Shown: one piece after another, positions 42,966-51,288 of the stretch
Layout: the number at the start of each line of letters is the position of its first letter
How positions within the stretch are numbered: the first letter of the stretch is position 1
Assembly (NCBI GenBank): GCA_002256435.1
Contig: NKJC01000006.1
Span: 1-64,000, forward strand
Direction: 5' to 3'
DNA: 64,000 bases
Source: Chitinophagaceae bacterium BSSC1
GTDB taxonomy: Bacteria; Bacteroidota; Bacteroidia; Chitinophagales; Chitinophagaceae
Translations under genes and position numbers: made by a program
The notes under the pieces: model-generated
Databases searched by the model: none
Told to the model about the DNA's origin: nothing
The model's input: the letters and a program-made list of their open reading frames with translations, nothing else

Positions 42966-43421
42966 ATGAGTTATAAATTTAGAAAAGAAAAAAGGCTTTT
43001 AGCTCATAAAATATTAAAATATTTATCAGATCGTTCATATTTTAAATCAACAGATTTGGAAATTATAAGAGTTTCAGGGTTTTATAAAAAGAAAATATAT
43101 ACACCTCAAACTATACTCCAAGTTCGTGATAATGTTTTGGGTAAAAATCGCTTTGAAACTTTAATGCAAGCTTTGAGATTATTAGAACAAAATAATCATG
43201 TTATAATTCATGAAGAAAATTTGAAAGATGGAGAAATATATCAATGCACATCATTAGGCGAAGGGGCATATTTAGAAGAATATTATAAGATTGAAAATAG
43301 AAGAGATTTTTTAGAGGAATTTGAGTTATATACAAAATGGCTATTCCCCTCTATTGCAATATTGTTATCATTAGCCGCATTTATTTTGTCCATTTTAAAT
43401 GGTCTTTCAATTAAGAAATAA
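42966..43421 (+). CDS. Winged-helix-like protein with C-terminal membrane helix
   Basis: This 151-residue protein appears to have a winged-helix-type N-terminal half (HKILKYLSDRSYFKSTDLEI, then FETLMQALRLLEQNNHVIIHEE and YQCTSLGEGAYLEEYY). A single hydrophobic helix at the end (LFPSIAILLSLAAFILSIL) leads to a short tail. It could be a membrane-tethered regulator or sensor. It lies 15 bp before the GHKL gene and forms the first gene of the cargo module. No known family. Confidence 0.65.
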   Translation: MSYKFRKEKRLLAHKILKYLSDRSYFKSTDLEIIRVSGFYKKKIYTPQTILQVRDNVLGKNRFETLMQALRLLEQNNHVIIHEENLKDGEIYQCTSLGEGAYLEEYYKIENRRDFLEEFELYTKWLFPSIAILLSLAAFILSILNGLSIKK

Positions 43422-43436
43422 TATCAAAAAATAAAA

Positions 43437-45482
43437 ATGGAATTAAGACCAAAAAGTAATATCGCAAATAAAGTAAGGAATACTAACCTTCCAAAAACGA
43501 AGCCCTTAATGCCACTTTTTGAGGTTATAAGCAATTCTATTCATGCTATAAATGAAGCTAAAAAGGCGGATATTCTAAAAGGTGAGGGAGAAATTAGAAT
43601 TAAGGTAATTAGAAATGGGGATCAGTTGGTTTTACAAGGAATGGAAAATATTGATTCATATCCAGTAAAGTCATTTGAGATTAAAGACAATGGTATTGGA
43701 CTAAATGATGAAAATTTAAATTATTTTGTTGAAACTGATACAGATCATAAAATTGAAATTGGGGGTAAGGGGGTAGGAAGGTTTGTATGTTTAAAAGCAT
43801 TTAAGAAACTATTGATTAATAGCTGTTACAAAAATGGTGAAGGATATAAGGTCAGGGCGTTTGAATTTACAAATACAAAAGAAGGGTTTCATGATTTTAG
43901 TGAAAATAACGCTGAAAAAAACAGAACAAATGGGACAAAAATTATATTGTCTGAATATAAAGAAGAATATCAAAAGTTTGTACCAAGACCATTATCTCTT
44001 ATTGCAAAAGAAATAATTATTCATTTTCAACTCTACTTTATAAAGGGTGATGTACCAGTTATAATTATAGAGAATCAAAACAATGATACAATTAACTGTA
44101 AAACATACTTTGAACACAATTTCCAGAAGGATATTGAATCGGCTGATTTTTATGTAGGTGATTATGCATTTACAATGTATCTAACTAAATCTGTAGAAGC
44201 TCAAAGCCATAAACTGAATTTTTGTGCTCATAATAGATCTGTAAAGGAAGAAGGGCTTTCAACTAGAATAATTGATTTGGGGAAATATTCAATTAGTAAT
44301 GATCAGGGAAATTATTACTATCAAGCATTCATAGTTGGTGAAGTTTTAGATGAAAATGTTGATTTGGAGAGGATTGGATTCTTTTTCCCTTCAGAAGAGG
44401 ATGAATCAGATCTCCCTGAAATAATAACTCTTGCAAAGATTAGAAGGGAAGCAATTGCAACAATTGAAATAATGCTAAATGATTATTTGACCACAATAAG
44501 AGAAAAGAAGATATCAAAATACAAGCCAACAATTCATGATGAGTTACCTCAATATAATTATCTGCTTAACCATAAAATTGAAGAAATTAAAAGGCTACCC
44601 CCTGATCTATCAAAGCAGAAATTAGATATTGAACTATATAAGTTAGAAACTGAATGGAAAACTGAAGTTAAGCAGGAAGTTGCTAAAATACTTGAGGAAA
44701 AGAAAGATATTCAAAATTTGGATGAATATAAGGTTCGGTATGAAAAATTCCTTGAAGAGTTCAATGAAGTGGGTAAATCAGATCTTGCTAGGTATGTGGT
44801 GCATAGAAGATCTGTAATTGATCTTCTGGAAAAGTTATTAGAGAAAAATGAAGATGATAAGTTTTCAGATGAAGAGGTATTGCATAGTATCTTTTTTCCT
44901 ATAAGAAGTGCTTCAGACGAAGTTCCTTATGATAAACAGAACCTATGGTTAATTGATGAAAGGCTCACATATCATACTTTTTTAGCTTCAGATAAGAAGT
45001 TTGAACAAATAAAGCAACTAGAATCAACTAATAATGATAGAACTGATTTGCTCATTTATAATGATGCATTAGCTTTTTCAGAAGGCAAATTAGCACCATT
45101 CCCTTCATTCACTATTGTAGAATTTAAAAAGCCTCAAAGAGACGGTTATAGAGACAATGATCCAACTAAAAACCCTTTAGACCAAGTTGAAAAGTATATT
45201 AAGGAATTATTAGCTGGTAAAGTGGTTAGTAGAGGGGGGAGGAAAATTCATGTAGATTCTAAAATTCCTTTCTATGTTTATATAGTTTGTGACATTACTG
45301 ATTCATTAAAAGGGATTTTGGAATCAAGAGAATTTGATAAAACACCAGATGGAATGGGGTACTTCAAATTTTATACAAGATATTATAATGCATACATTGA
45401 AGTATTGCCATTTGAAAAAGTGCTAACCGATGCAAAGAAAAGAAACAGAATACTTTTTGAAAAGCTTGGTTTAAGTCAATAA
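43437..45482 (+). CDS. GHKL ATPase fused to a PD-(D/E)xK nuclease
   Basis: This 681-residue protein has an Hsp90/MutL-type ATPase at the N terminus: N-box FEVISNSIHA (Glu29, Asn33), Asp84 in DNGIG, and GGKGVGRF at 109-116 (G2-like loop). A helical middle with coiled regions (about 350-470) connects to a C-terminal nuclease-like domain with Asp537 in RTDLLIY and Glu562-x-Lys564 in VEFKKP, as in PD-(D/E)xK enzymes. GHKL (MORC-like) ATPases are known in bacterial restriction-type loci. With the adjacent Mrr-like gene it is a good candidate for a defence module. Exact system name unknown. Confidence 0.75.
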   Translation: MELRPKSNIANKVRNTNLPKTKPLMPLFEVISNSIHAINEAKKADILKGEGEIRIKVIRNGDQLVLQGMENIDSYPVKSFEIKDNGIGLNDENLNYFVETDTDHKIEIGGKGVGRFVCLKAFKKLLINSCYKNGEGYKVRAFEFTNTKEGFHDFSENNAEKNRTNGTKIILSEYKEEYQKFVPRPLSLIAKEIIIHFQLYFIKGDVPVIIIENQNNDTINCKTYFEHNFQKDIESADFYVGDYAFTMYLTKSVEAQSHKLNFCAHNRSVKEEGLSTRIIDLGKYSISNDQGNYYYQAFIVGEVLDENVDLERIGFFFPSEEDESDLPEIITLAKIRREAIATIEIMLNDYLTTIREKKISKYKPTIHDELPQYNYLLNHKIEEIKRLPPDLSKQKLDIELYKLETEWKTEVKQEVAKILEEKKDIQNLDEYKVRYEKFLEEFNEVGKSDLARYVVHRRSVIDLLEKLLEKNEDDKFSDEEVLHSIFFPIRSASDEVPYDKQNLWLIDERLTYHTFLASDKKFEQIKQLESTNNDRTDLLIYNDALAFSEGKLAPFPSFTIVEFKKPQRDGYRDNDPTKNPLDQVEKYIKELLAGKVVSRGGRKIHVDSKIPFYVYIVCDITDSLKGILESREFDKTPDGMGYFKFYTRYYNAYIEVLPFEKVLTDAKKRNRILFEKLGLSQ

Positions 45483-45531
45483 TATTAATTAATCCGCAAT
45501 AATAATAATACTTTCTATTATAGTAAATCCC

Positions 45532-46305
45532 ATGATTCCTAATAGCTTAAAAATACAATTTGAAATTCAAAATAAAATTAAAGAACTATTTGAATCTCCT
45601 TCTGTAAAATTGTATTTAAAAAATGAAAACAGAATAATAAACTCAATGCTCAATTATGAGCAAATGCAAAGCTTAATTACAATTCAAAATAAATTACAAA
45701 AAAACGAAACTATATTTAAAGCGTTTAATTCAATTGATCAGATATTCAGATCCTCTCAATTAAACACAGAAATAATCAATCTAGCTTCAATAAATTTTGA
45801 TTTTAATAAAATCAAAAGGGAGGGGGAAAACAAAAAGCAAATTGTCATAGACGAATCTAGGAAAGTTAAAAGAATTATTTCTGACATCTATCAAGATTTT
45901 CCACAGATATATAAAATAGAACCTAGAGAATTTGAAGAATTAATTGCAGAATTATTAAGAAATGATGGCTACGATGTTGAATTAACCAAACAAACTAGAG
46001 ATAATGGTTATGATATATTAGCATTAAAAAAGATAGATACAAAATCATTGCCTTTAAAATTTCTAGTTGAATGTAAAAGATACAATGAAAAAAGATCAGT
46101 TGGGGTTGAGATAATTCGCAGCTTTAAAGAGGTTATTGATACCCAACAGGCCAATAGGGGGATAATTGTTACAACTTCTTATTTCAGTTCTGGAGCAATT
46201 TCAAAAAAAAATCAAGACCCTTACCTATTGGATTATAGAGACAAAAATTCAATAATGCAATGGGTTGAGCAGTATTACAATGACATACTAAAAAAATGTA
46301 ACTAG
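45532..46305 (+). CDS. Mrr-like restriction nuclease
   Basis: This 257-residue protein has a helical N-terminal half to about residue 125 and a C-terminal restriction-endonuclease fold of the Mrr_cat type. The core reads FEELIAELLRNDGYDVELTK, then GYDILALK with Asp161, and FLVECKRYN with Glu180-x-Lys182. The next motif VGVEIIRSFKEVI and RGIIVTTSYFSSGA is typical of Mrr nucleases. Mrr enzymes cut modified DNA or act in defence. It follows the GHKL gene by 49 bp on the same strand. Target modification is unknown. Confidence 0.82.
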   Translation: MIPNSLKIQFEIQNKIKELFESPSVKLYLKNENRIINSMLNYEQMQSLITIQNKLQKNETIFKAFNSIDQIFRSSQLNTEIINLASINFDFNKIKREGENKKQIVIDESRKVKRIISDIYQDFPQIYKIEPREFEELIAELLRNDGYDVELTKQTRDNGYDILALKKIDTKSLPLKFLVECKRYNEKRSVGVEIIRSFKEVIDTQQANRGIIVTTSYFSSGAISKKNQDPYLLDYRDKNSIMQWVEQYYNDILKKCN

Positions 46306-46320
46306 CTTTTAACTAGTTAC
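46298..46320 (+). other. Hairpin at the end of the Mrr-like gene
   Basis: GTAACTAG (46298-46305) and CTAGTTAC (46313-46320) form a perfect 8-bp stem with a 7-nt loop. It spans the stop codon, but there is no clear T-run afterwards, so termination is uncertain. Confidence 0.4.
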
Positions 46321-46350
46321 ATAATAAAGACACTTTTAGTCCAAACGTAC

Positions 46351-46497
46351 CTACTTTTTTTTCTTGTTAGGAGCAGCTTGTGTTAAAGCTGAAGCAGCAA
46401 CACTTTTTACAGCCTTTGGTGTATTTGGGTTTGACAAAAGTTTAGAAGCTTTAGAAGCTACGGATTTTGAGGTTTGCTCATTTTTTGATTTTGACAT
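46351..46497 (-). CDS. Small Ser/Ala/Lys-rich protein, 48 residues
   Basis: This short gene, below usual length cut-offs, encodes MSKSKNEQTSKSVASKASKL, then LSNPNTPKAVKSVAASALTQ, and ends NKKKK. It matches a recurrent bacterial small protein pattern (S-K-x-A-S-K-A-S-K-x-L ... K-S-x-A-x-S-A-L-x-Q) often found next to accessory or defence genes. It faces the Mrr-like gene convergently and lies about 183 bp from the right attachment repeat. Function unknown; positive charge suggests nucleic-acid contact. Confidence 0.65.
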   Translation of the reverse strand: MSKSKNEQTSKSVASKASKLLSNPNTPKAVKSVAASALTQAAPNKKKK

Positions 46498-46640
46498 AAC
46501 ATATTTAATTTATAATTTAAATTAAATATACTTTATTGAAAACGCAACTCTATTTTAGATAGATAAATTCAGAGGCAACTCAATTGAATAAACTTTTTGA
46601 ATCTTACAGTCACCCTTAGGGACACTTATAAAAAATAAAA

Positions 46641-46675
46641 AATCCTAACAAATTGATTTACAAAATGTTAGGATT
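46641..46675 (-). terminator. Element-borne terminator behind tRNA-Leu
   Basis: A 10-bp stem (AATCCTAACA and TGTTAGGATT) is followed on the minus strand by a T-run. It lies about 10 bp downstream of the tRNA-Leu 3' end and inside the element. It thus replaces the terminator now stranded at 33482-33518. Confidence 0.75.
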
Positions 46676-46679
46676 AGTT

Positions 46680-46706
46680 ATTTGTGCCTCAGGCGGGAAT
46701 CGAACC
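46680..46706. repeat. Right attachment repeat (attR) in tRNA-Leu
   Basis: This 27-bp sequence is identical to 33521-33547. It covers the discriminator, acceptor 3' strand and part of the T-arm of tRNA-Leu, plus five bases beyond the gene. Confidence 0.92.
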
Positions 46707-46770
46707 CGCACTCGCATTGCTGCGAACAGGATTTTAAGTCCTGCGTGTCTACCAGTTCCACCACCAAGGC
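46685..46770 (-). tRNA. tRNA-Leu (anticodon TAA)
   Basis: The 86-nt minus-strand gene has a 7-bp acceptor stem (GCCTTGG with CTGAGGC), a long variable arm typical of leucine and serine tRNAs, and an anticodon loop CTTAAAA, giving TAA. CCA is not encoded (ACA follows). It is the target of the element: the 3' end forms the right attachment repeat. Confidence 0.95.
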
Positions 46771-46786
46771 GACTCAAGTAAAAAAA

Positions 46787-46817
46787 AATCCCGTTCCGCC
46801 TTATGCGGGACGGGATT
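46787..46817 (-). terminator. Terminator between tRNA-Gly and tRNA-Leu
   Basis: A long stem (AATCCCG with CGGGATT, extended by TTCCGC with GCGGGA through one G-U pair) has a 4-6-nt loop and a T-run on the minus strand. It follows tRNA-Gly and separates it from tRNA-Leu. Confidence 0.8.
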
Positions 46818-46821
46818 CTGG

Positions 46822-46894
<73 letters not shown>

Positions 46895-46969
46895 GTGATG
46901 TAAAGAACTAAATTAGGAGTGCAAAAATAGCGACTTCAAGTTCCTGACAAAATTTTTTTTCAACTTTTT

Positions 46970-47173
46970 TTATTTGTACTCAGGAGTGTACTTAGTGCTA
47001 CCCTGAATCTCAATATCGGGCTTACCCGGATAACGCTGATGATACATGCGGTAACAACCACCTAATACAAAGGACAGAATGCAAAATACTTGCAGATAAA
47101 ACAAGAATCTTGAGGATGATACCCAATTCTTGGTAAAATCTTGTTCGTTTTCGCTATGAATTTCGTTTGACAT
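46970..47173 (-). CDS. Small single-pass membrane protein, 67 residues
   Basis: A hydrophilic start (MSNEIHSENEQDFTKNWVSS) is followed by one hydrophobic helix (FLFYLQVFCILSFVLGGCY) and a basic-polar tail. There is no known family. A -7-like TATTTTTG lies about 20 bp upstream on the minus strand. The gene is close to the tRNA-Gly promoter region and the GT2 gene is upstream. Coding status is moderately supported. Confidence 0.6.
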   Translation of the reverse strand: MSNEIHSENEQDFTKNWVSSSRFLFYLQVFCILSFVLGGCYRMYHQRYPGKPDIEIQGSTKYTPEYK

Positions 47174-47222
47174 ATTTTTCTATTGCTTTGCAAAAATAGG
47201 GTTCGTAGTGAAATTATAAAAG

Positions 47223-48257
47223 CTATTTTTCAATAATTTCTTGAAACTGGGTATGCTTGGCTATAAAATACTGCCAAACAACCGACCCTCTATACACGCC
47301 ATTCAACACTGACAAGGGTTTGCAGCCATCAGTCCTTTTTATCCTTCCTTGCAAGATCCATAAAAACAAATTGATATGCGCTTTGAAAATGGCTGTAAAA
47401 AAGGAAGCGTCCCCACCTAGTAAGCCCTTCCATGCAGAAATAGCATCTAATCCTAACCTAAAAGGAAGTTTCCAAACTAGCTCATGCCAAGGCAAATTTT
47501 TGCAAAGCATGACCAAATTATTTCTAAAGTTCAGATACACTTTACGCCCACCTCTTGGCAGGGTTCCAGCTCCAACATGGTATACTTTTGATGTAGGACA
47601 AGACATTACTTGGTATCCTGCCAATTGCATGCGCCAACACAAATCAATTTCTTCTTGGTGTGCAAAAAAACTGCTGTCTAACCCACCTAATTGATGGTAC
47701 AATTTGGATTGCACAAACAATGCAGCTCCAGAAGCCCAAAAGATGGGTTGTACTTGATTGTATTGCCCCTGATCTGGCTCACAAACATCAAAGATTCTAC
47801 CTCTTGAAAATGGATATCCAAATAGGTCAATATAGCCACCAGCTGCACCCGCGTATTCAAACAAATGTGGGTTGAAATAAGACAATAGTTTTGGTTGACA
47901 AGCCCCAATTTTATCATCTGATTCCATTAAATGAATAATGGGTTCAATCCATCCAGCTGTTACTGATACATCAGAATTGAGCAACACATAATAATCAGCT
48001 TCAATATTTGACAAAGCCCAATTATAACCACCAGCAAAACCTTCGTTTTGTTGATTAATGATAATTTCTATAGTTGGAAATGCTGCCTTAACAAAAGCGA
48101 TGCTGTCATCAGTTGATGCATTATCCGCTACAATCACACGCTTATTCTCATAAGTGGATTGTAAAACTGAAGGCAGGAAATTCTCCAGGTGTTTTTTCCC
48201 ATTGTAATTCAGGATTACAATAGCTACGCTGGGTAATGATTTTTGAGACATTTGCAC
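47223..48257 (-). CDS. Glycosyltransferase family 2 (rhamnosyltransferase-like)
   Basis: This 344-residue enzyme has the GT-A fold. VAIVILNYNGKKHLENFLPS near residue 10-30 and VIVADNASTDDSI start the domain. The LLNSDVSV motif holds the metal-binding Asp. FWASGAALFV and FAHQEEIDLCWRMQLAGY near 200-215 carry the catalytic Glu/Asp. It adds a sugar to a surface glycan or polysaccharide. No transmembrane helix is evident. The upstream start has two ATG options (MQMS or M3). Confidence 0.9.
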   Translation of the reverse strand: MQMSQKSLPSVAIVILNYNGKKHLENFLPSVLQSTYENKRVIVADNASTDDSIAFVKAAFPTIEIIINQQNEGFAGGYNWALSNIEADYYVLLNSDVSVTAGWIEPIIHLMESDDKIGACQPKLLSYFNPHLFEYAGAAGGYIDLFGYPFSRGRIFDVCEPDQGQYNQVQPIFWASGAALFVQSKLYHQLGGLDSSFFAHQEEIDLCWRMQLAGYQVMSCPTSKVYHVGAGTLPRGGRKVYLNFRNNLVMLCKNLPWHELVWKLPFRLGLDAISAWKGLLGGDASFFTAIFKAHINLFLWILQGRIKRTDGCKPLSVLNGVYRGSVVWQYFIAKHTQFQEIIEK

Positions 48258-48281
48258 GAAAATAAGGTTTGGAACCGATGC

Positions 48282-49415
48282 CTAGCCATTCAGGCCCCAA
48301 TTTATCAGGTAGCGGACCTCTTTTGGCACTGTATGAACCCTAATAGGCGATGTTTTCTTACCCAAACGCACTATAATGGTTTTTGTAGAAGGGATCACTA
48401 TGATATATTGACCTAAAATGCCTCGTGCATAAAATATTTCTGGATGCAAAGGATCAATCCACCACTGATAGCCATAATAATCACATGGCAACCCTTGTTC
48501 ATCCTTTACGCCACAGGCTTTGATAGAATTTTCAAAATAGGTACTATCAATAATGGCATTCCCCTTCCACTTTCCACTATCTAACATGAGTTTGCCAAGC
48601 CTAGCAAAATCACGGGTATTAGAATTAAAACAGCAATAGGCTTTTTCATTACCCTCTTTTCTATCTAGACTCCAAAGTGCTGGATGCTCCGCCCCCATGG
48701 GTTCCCAGAGTTTTTCAGCAGCATAAGCACTCAAAGATTTTCCGGTTGCTTTTTGCAAGATCAAACCCAATAATTGGGTGTCCCCACTTTTATAAGAATG
48801 ATAAGTACCAGGCTCTTTATCCATTTGGACAGCAGTAGCAACTTTGTACAAATCCTTGCCATAATAGAGTTCTGTGGTTTCTGAAGCGGGATTAGAATAG
48901 GACTCATTCCAATTGGTACCGCTACTCATGGTTAATACGTGCTTAATTTTTAAAGCCGCTTTGGCTCCTTCTTTGAACTCTGGAATAAAATCGCCCACAG
49001 GCTGTTCTACGGATTGAATCTTTCCTTCTTTAATGGCCACACCAATAAGCAAACTAGTAACAGATTTAGCCATAGAAAAACTATTGGAAAGCGATGAATC
49101 TGAATAACCATCCCAATATTTTTCAAATTGAATGGAATCATTTTTAATCAACAACAATCCTACTGCGTCAAGATCTTCCATCAATGCATTAAGGGAATCT
49201 GGATAGTTGATTTTATTATAAACAGCAGACATAGACCAGGGCTGGGCATGACCCACTTGAACTTGATTATTTTCAAAAATTTTATAATCATCAATATTGG
49301 CAAAATTGTATACAACTGCTTTAAACAAATAGGTTTTGCCAGATACAAACGCAAAAAAAGAAAATGCAATAAATAGGACAATCAGTCCTTTCAAGATGTT
49401 TTTGAAAACACGCAT
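48282..49415 (-). CDS. Class C beta-lactamase-fold serine hydrolase
   Basis: This 377-residue enzyme has an N-terminal membrane anchor or signal (GLIVLFIAFSFFAFVSG). The Ser-x-x-Lys motif SMAKS is near residue 114-118, and YHSYKSGD near 206-213 contains the Tyr motif. A His-Gly or similar third box is not obvious at GILGQYI, so it need not be a true beta-lactamase. Such proteins include D-alanyl-peptidases, esterases and 6-aminohexanoate dimer hydrolases. It is convergent to no gene and reads away from rocD. Confidence 0.82.
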   Translation of the reverse strand: MRVFKNILKGLIVLFIAFSFFAFVSGKTYLFKAVVYNFANIDDYKIFENNQVQVGHAQPWSMSAVYNKINYPDSLNALMEDLDAVGLLLIKNDSIQFEKYWDGYSDSSLSNSFSMAKSVTSLLIGVAIKEGKIQSVEQPVGDFIPEFKEGAKAALKIKHVLTMSSGTNWNESYSNPASETTELYYGKDLYKVATAVQMDKEPGTYHSYKSGDTQLLGLILQKATGKSLSAYAAEKLWEPMGAEHPALWSLDRKEGNEKAYCCFNSNTRDFARLGKLMLDSGKWKGNAIIDSTYFENSIKACGVKDEQGLPCDYYGYQWWIDPLHPEIFYARGILGQYIIVIPSTKTIIVRLGKKTSPIRVHTVPKEVRYLINWGLNG

Positions 49416-49607
49416 ATGGCTTTTTTGAATTGGGGTTCAATAGCAAAATACTGCTTTTGTATCCGGATTGCAAAGGAAACCTTATCTTGCGGCCATGCAA
49501 TTCTTATTATTGAATCTTGATTTTCTAGATCATCCTTGTAGCTGCTAAGCATACCAGCTAATATCCCCATAGGGGAACACCATTTTTCCCATACTTAAAT
49601 CTTATAC

Positions 49608-50840
49608 ATGTTGACAAATCAATTGTCCAAACGCAGTGCTGCGTACTTGGAAAAAGAATCTTTATATGGTGCCCATAACTACCATCCCCTACCAGTAGTT
49701 TTAGAAAGGGGTGAAGGCGTTTATTTATATGACGTAGATGGCAAGCGTTATTTTGATTTTTTGAGTGGCTATTCAGCCGTAAATCAGGGACATTGTCATC
49801 CTAAAATTATTGCTGCGCTTGTTGAACAAGCACAAAAGCTAACCCTTACTTCTAGGGCATTCCACAATAATTTATTGGGTGAATACAGTCAGTATATTAC
49901 ACAGTATTTTGGCTATGACAAAGTGTTACCTATGAATACGGGTGTAGAGGGTGGTGAAACGGCTATTAAACTGGCGCGCAGATGGGCTTATACTAAAAAA
50001 GGCGTTGCTAAAAATCAGGCGAAAATTGTCTTTGCAGAAGGTAATTTCTGGGGAAGAACTTTGGCCGCTATTTCTTCTTCTACAGACCCTAGTAGTTATA
50101 AAGGTTTTGGGCCTTTTATGCCTGGATTTGAATTGGTGCCTTACAATAATTTAACCGCTCTAGAAACAGCTTTGCAAGATCCTAATGTGGCCGCATTTAT
50201 GGTGGAGCCCATTCAAGGTGAAGCAGGAGTGGTCTTGCCAGATGATGGATATTTAAAAGGAGTTAGAGCGCTTTGTAACAAATACAATGTCTTATTTATT
50301 GCCGATGAAATTCAAACAGGGCTAGCCCGTACGGGTAAAATGTTGGCATGCGATCACGAAGGCGTTAGACCAGATATTTTAATCCTAGGAAAAGCCTTAA
50401 GTGGCGGCACCATGCCTGTTTCAGCGGTTTTAGCAGATGACGAAGTTATGATGAATATTCATCCTGGTGAACATGGATCTACCTATGGTGGTAATCCCCT
50501 AGCCTGCGCCGTTGCCATGAAATCTTTGGCAGTTTTAAAAGAAGAAGGAATGGCAGAAAACGCTGAAGCGATGGGTCAAATTTTAAGATCCGAATTACAA
50601 AAACTACAATCGCCTTATATCACTACTATTCGTGGACGCGGTTTATTAAATGCTATTGTGATTCATCATGCCAACCCAGATGCTTCTTGGGATTTCTGTT
50701 TGGCACTAATGGAAAATGGACTTTTAGCCAAACCAACGCATGGAGATAAAATTAGGTTTGCACCACCATTAATCATAAACAAATATCAAATACTAGAAGC
50801 GGTTGAGATGATTCATCGCTCCTTGCAAATATTAGCTTAG
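49608..50840 (+). CDS. rocD: Ornithine aminotransferase
   Basis: This 410-residue class III PLP enzyme transfers the delta-amino group of ornithine to 2-oxoglutarate, forming glutamate-5-semialdehyde. The PLP-lysine is Lys262 in LGKALSGGTMPVSAV. FADEIQTGLARTGK-like sequence IADEIQTGLARTGKML and the N-terminal HNYHPLPVVLERGEGVY are diagnostic, as is MNTGVEGGETAIKLARRW. The gene ends in a 4-bp convergent overlap with the next, minus-strand gene. Confidence 0.95.
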   Translation: MLTNQLSKRSAAYLEKESLYGAHNYHPLPVVLERGEGVYLYDVDGKRYFDFLSGYSAVNQGHCHPKIIAALVEQAQKLTLTSRAFHNNLLGEYSQYITQYFGYDKVLPMNTGVEGGETAIKLARRWAYTKKGVAKNQAKIVFAEGNFWGRTLAAISSSTDPSSYKGFGPFMPGFELVPYNNLTALETALQDPNVAAFMVEPIQGEAGVVLPDDGYLKGVRALCNKYNVLFIADEIQTGLARTGKMLACDHEGVRPDILILGKALSGGTMPVSAVLADDEVMMNIHPGEHGSTYGGNPLACAVAMKSLAVLKEEGMAENAEAMGQILRSELQKLQSPYITTIRGRGLLNAIVIHHANPDASWDFCLALMENGLLAKPTHGDKIRFAPPLIINKYQILEAVEMIHRSLQILA

Positions 50841-51244
50841 TCCTTGGGTTTAGACTTGAGGTCCAATTTGGGAAAAAATCCCATGACCATCATAATTGCA
50901 GCTACCACAACCAGTCCGTAAAGGGCTGGTTGTTTTTCAGGGCATTCTCCTCCCCTGCACATGGAAAAAATGATGAAATTCTTGATTGCCAAGGCAAAAT
51001 TTACCGCTCCCACAAATACATTGGTTCTTTTAGCCCAAACCTGATTCACCAGAAAACCTACCAGCATAATGGCTGTAAAAAAGCCATGAGTGATAATTTG
51101 TTCCCCAAAATTGAGTTCAACACTGGCTTTTCCATTGATTCCGTTTAAGTCAATATTTAGGGATGGAATATGCACCCAAGGCAGAAAACAGAGTCCAATT
51201 AGGGCAAAAGAAGCCAGTATTCCAATAATTTGGGTGTATTTCAT
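50837..51244 (-). CDS. Uncharacterised four-helix membrane protein
   Basis: This protein of about 135 residues has four hydrophobic helices (starting IIGILASFALIGLCFLPWV) and a short external loop containing CRGGECPEK. I start it at the ATG at 51244 rather than the upstream in-frame codon. No known family. It overlaps the end of rocD by 4 bp and faces tRNA-Cys. Confidence 0.65.
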   Translation of the reverse strand: MKYTQIIGILASFALIGLCFLPWVHIPSLNIDLNGINGKASVELNFGEQIITHGFFTAIMLVGFLVNQVWAKRTNVFVGAVNFALAIKNFIIFSMCRGGECPEKQPALYGLVVVAAIMMVMGFFPKLDLKSKPKD

Positions 51245-51262
51245 AACTATCAATTAAATAAA

Positions 51263-51286
51263 AAAGGACTACAAAATGTAGTCCTT
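51263..51286 (-). terminator. Terminator behind tRNA-Cys
   Basis: The stem AAAGGACTA and TAGTCCTTT, with a T-run on the minus strand, follows the tRNA-Cys gene directly. Confidence 0.8.
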
Positions 51287-51288
51287 TG

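Larger units (their letters stand above)
33521..46706. mobile_element. Integrated tRNA-Leu island (satellite-like element)
   Basis: Two perfect 27-bp direct repeats bound about 13.2 kb of DNA. The right copy is the T-arm and acceptor 3' half of tRNA-Leu(TAA), and the left copy is a tRNA fragment without the rest of the gene. A tyrosine integrase starts 158 bp inside the left repeat, next to an AlpA/MerR-like gene, the usual design of integrative elements. The interior has a rolling-circle-type initiator, terminase-small-like and tape-measure-like proteins, and a right-end nuclease cargo. Its DNA is visibly more A+T-rich than the flanks. I see no capsid, portal, large terminase, conjugation or Zot gene. 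Confidence 0.88.

Noticed and set aside
33521..46706. A complete tailed prophage or an integrative conjugative element.
   Set aside because: I find no large terminase, portal, capsid, tail tube or lysis gene, and no relaxase, VirB4/TraG or other conjugation gene, so neither label fits.
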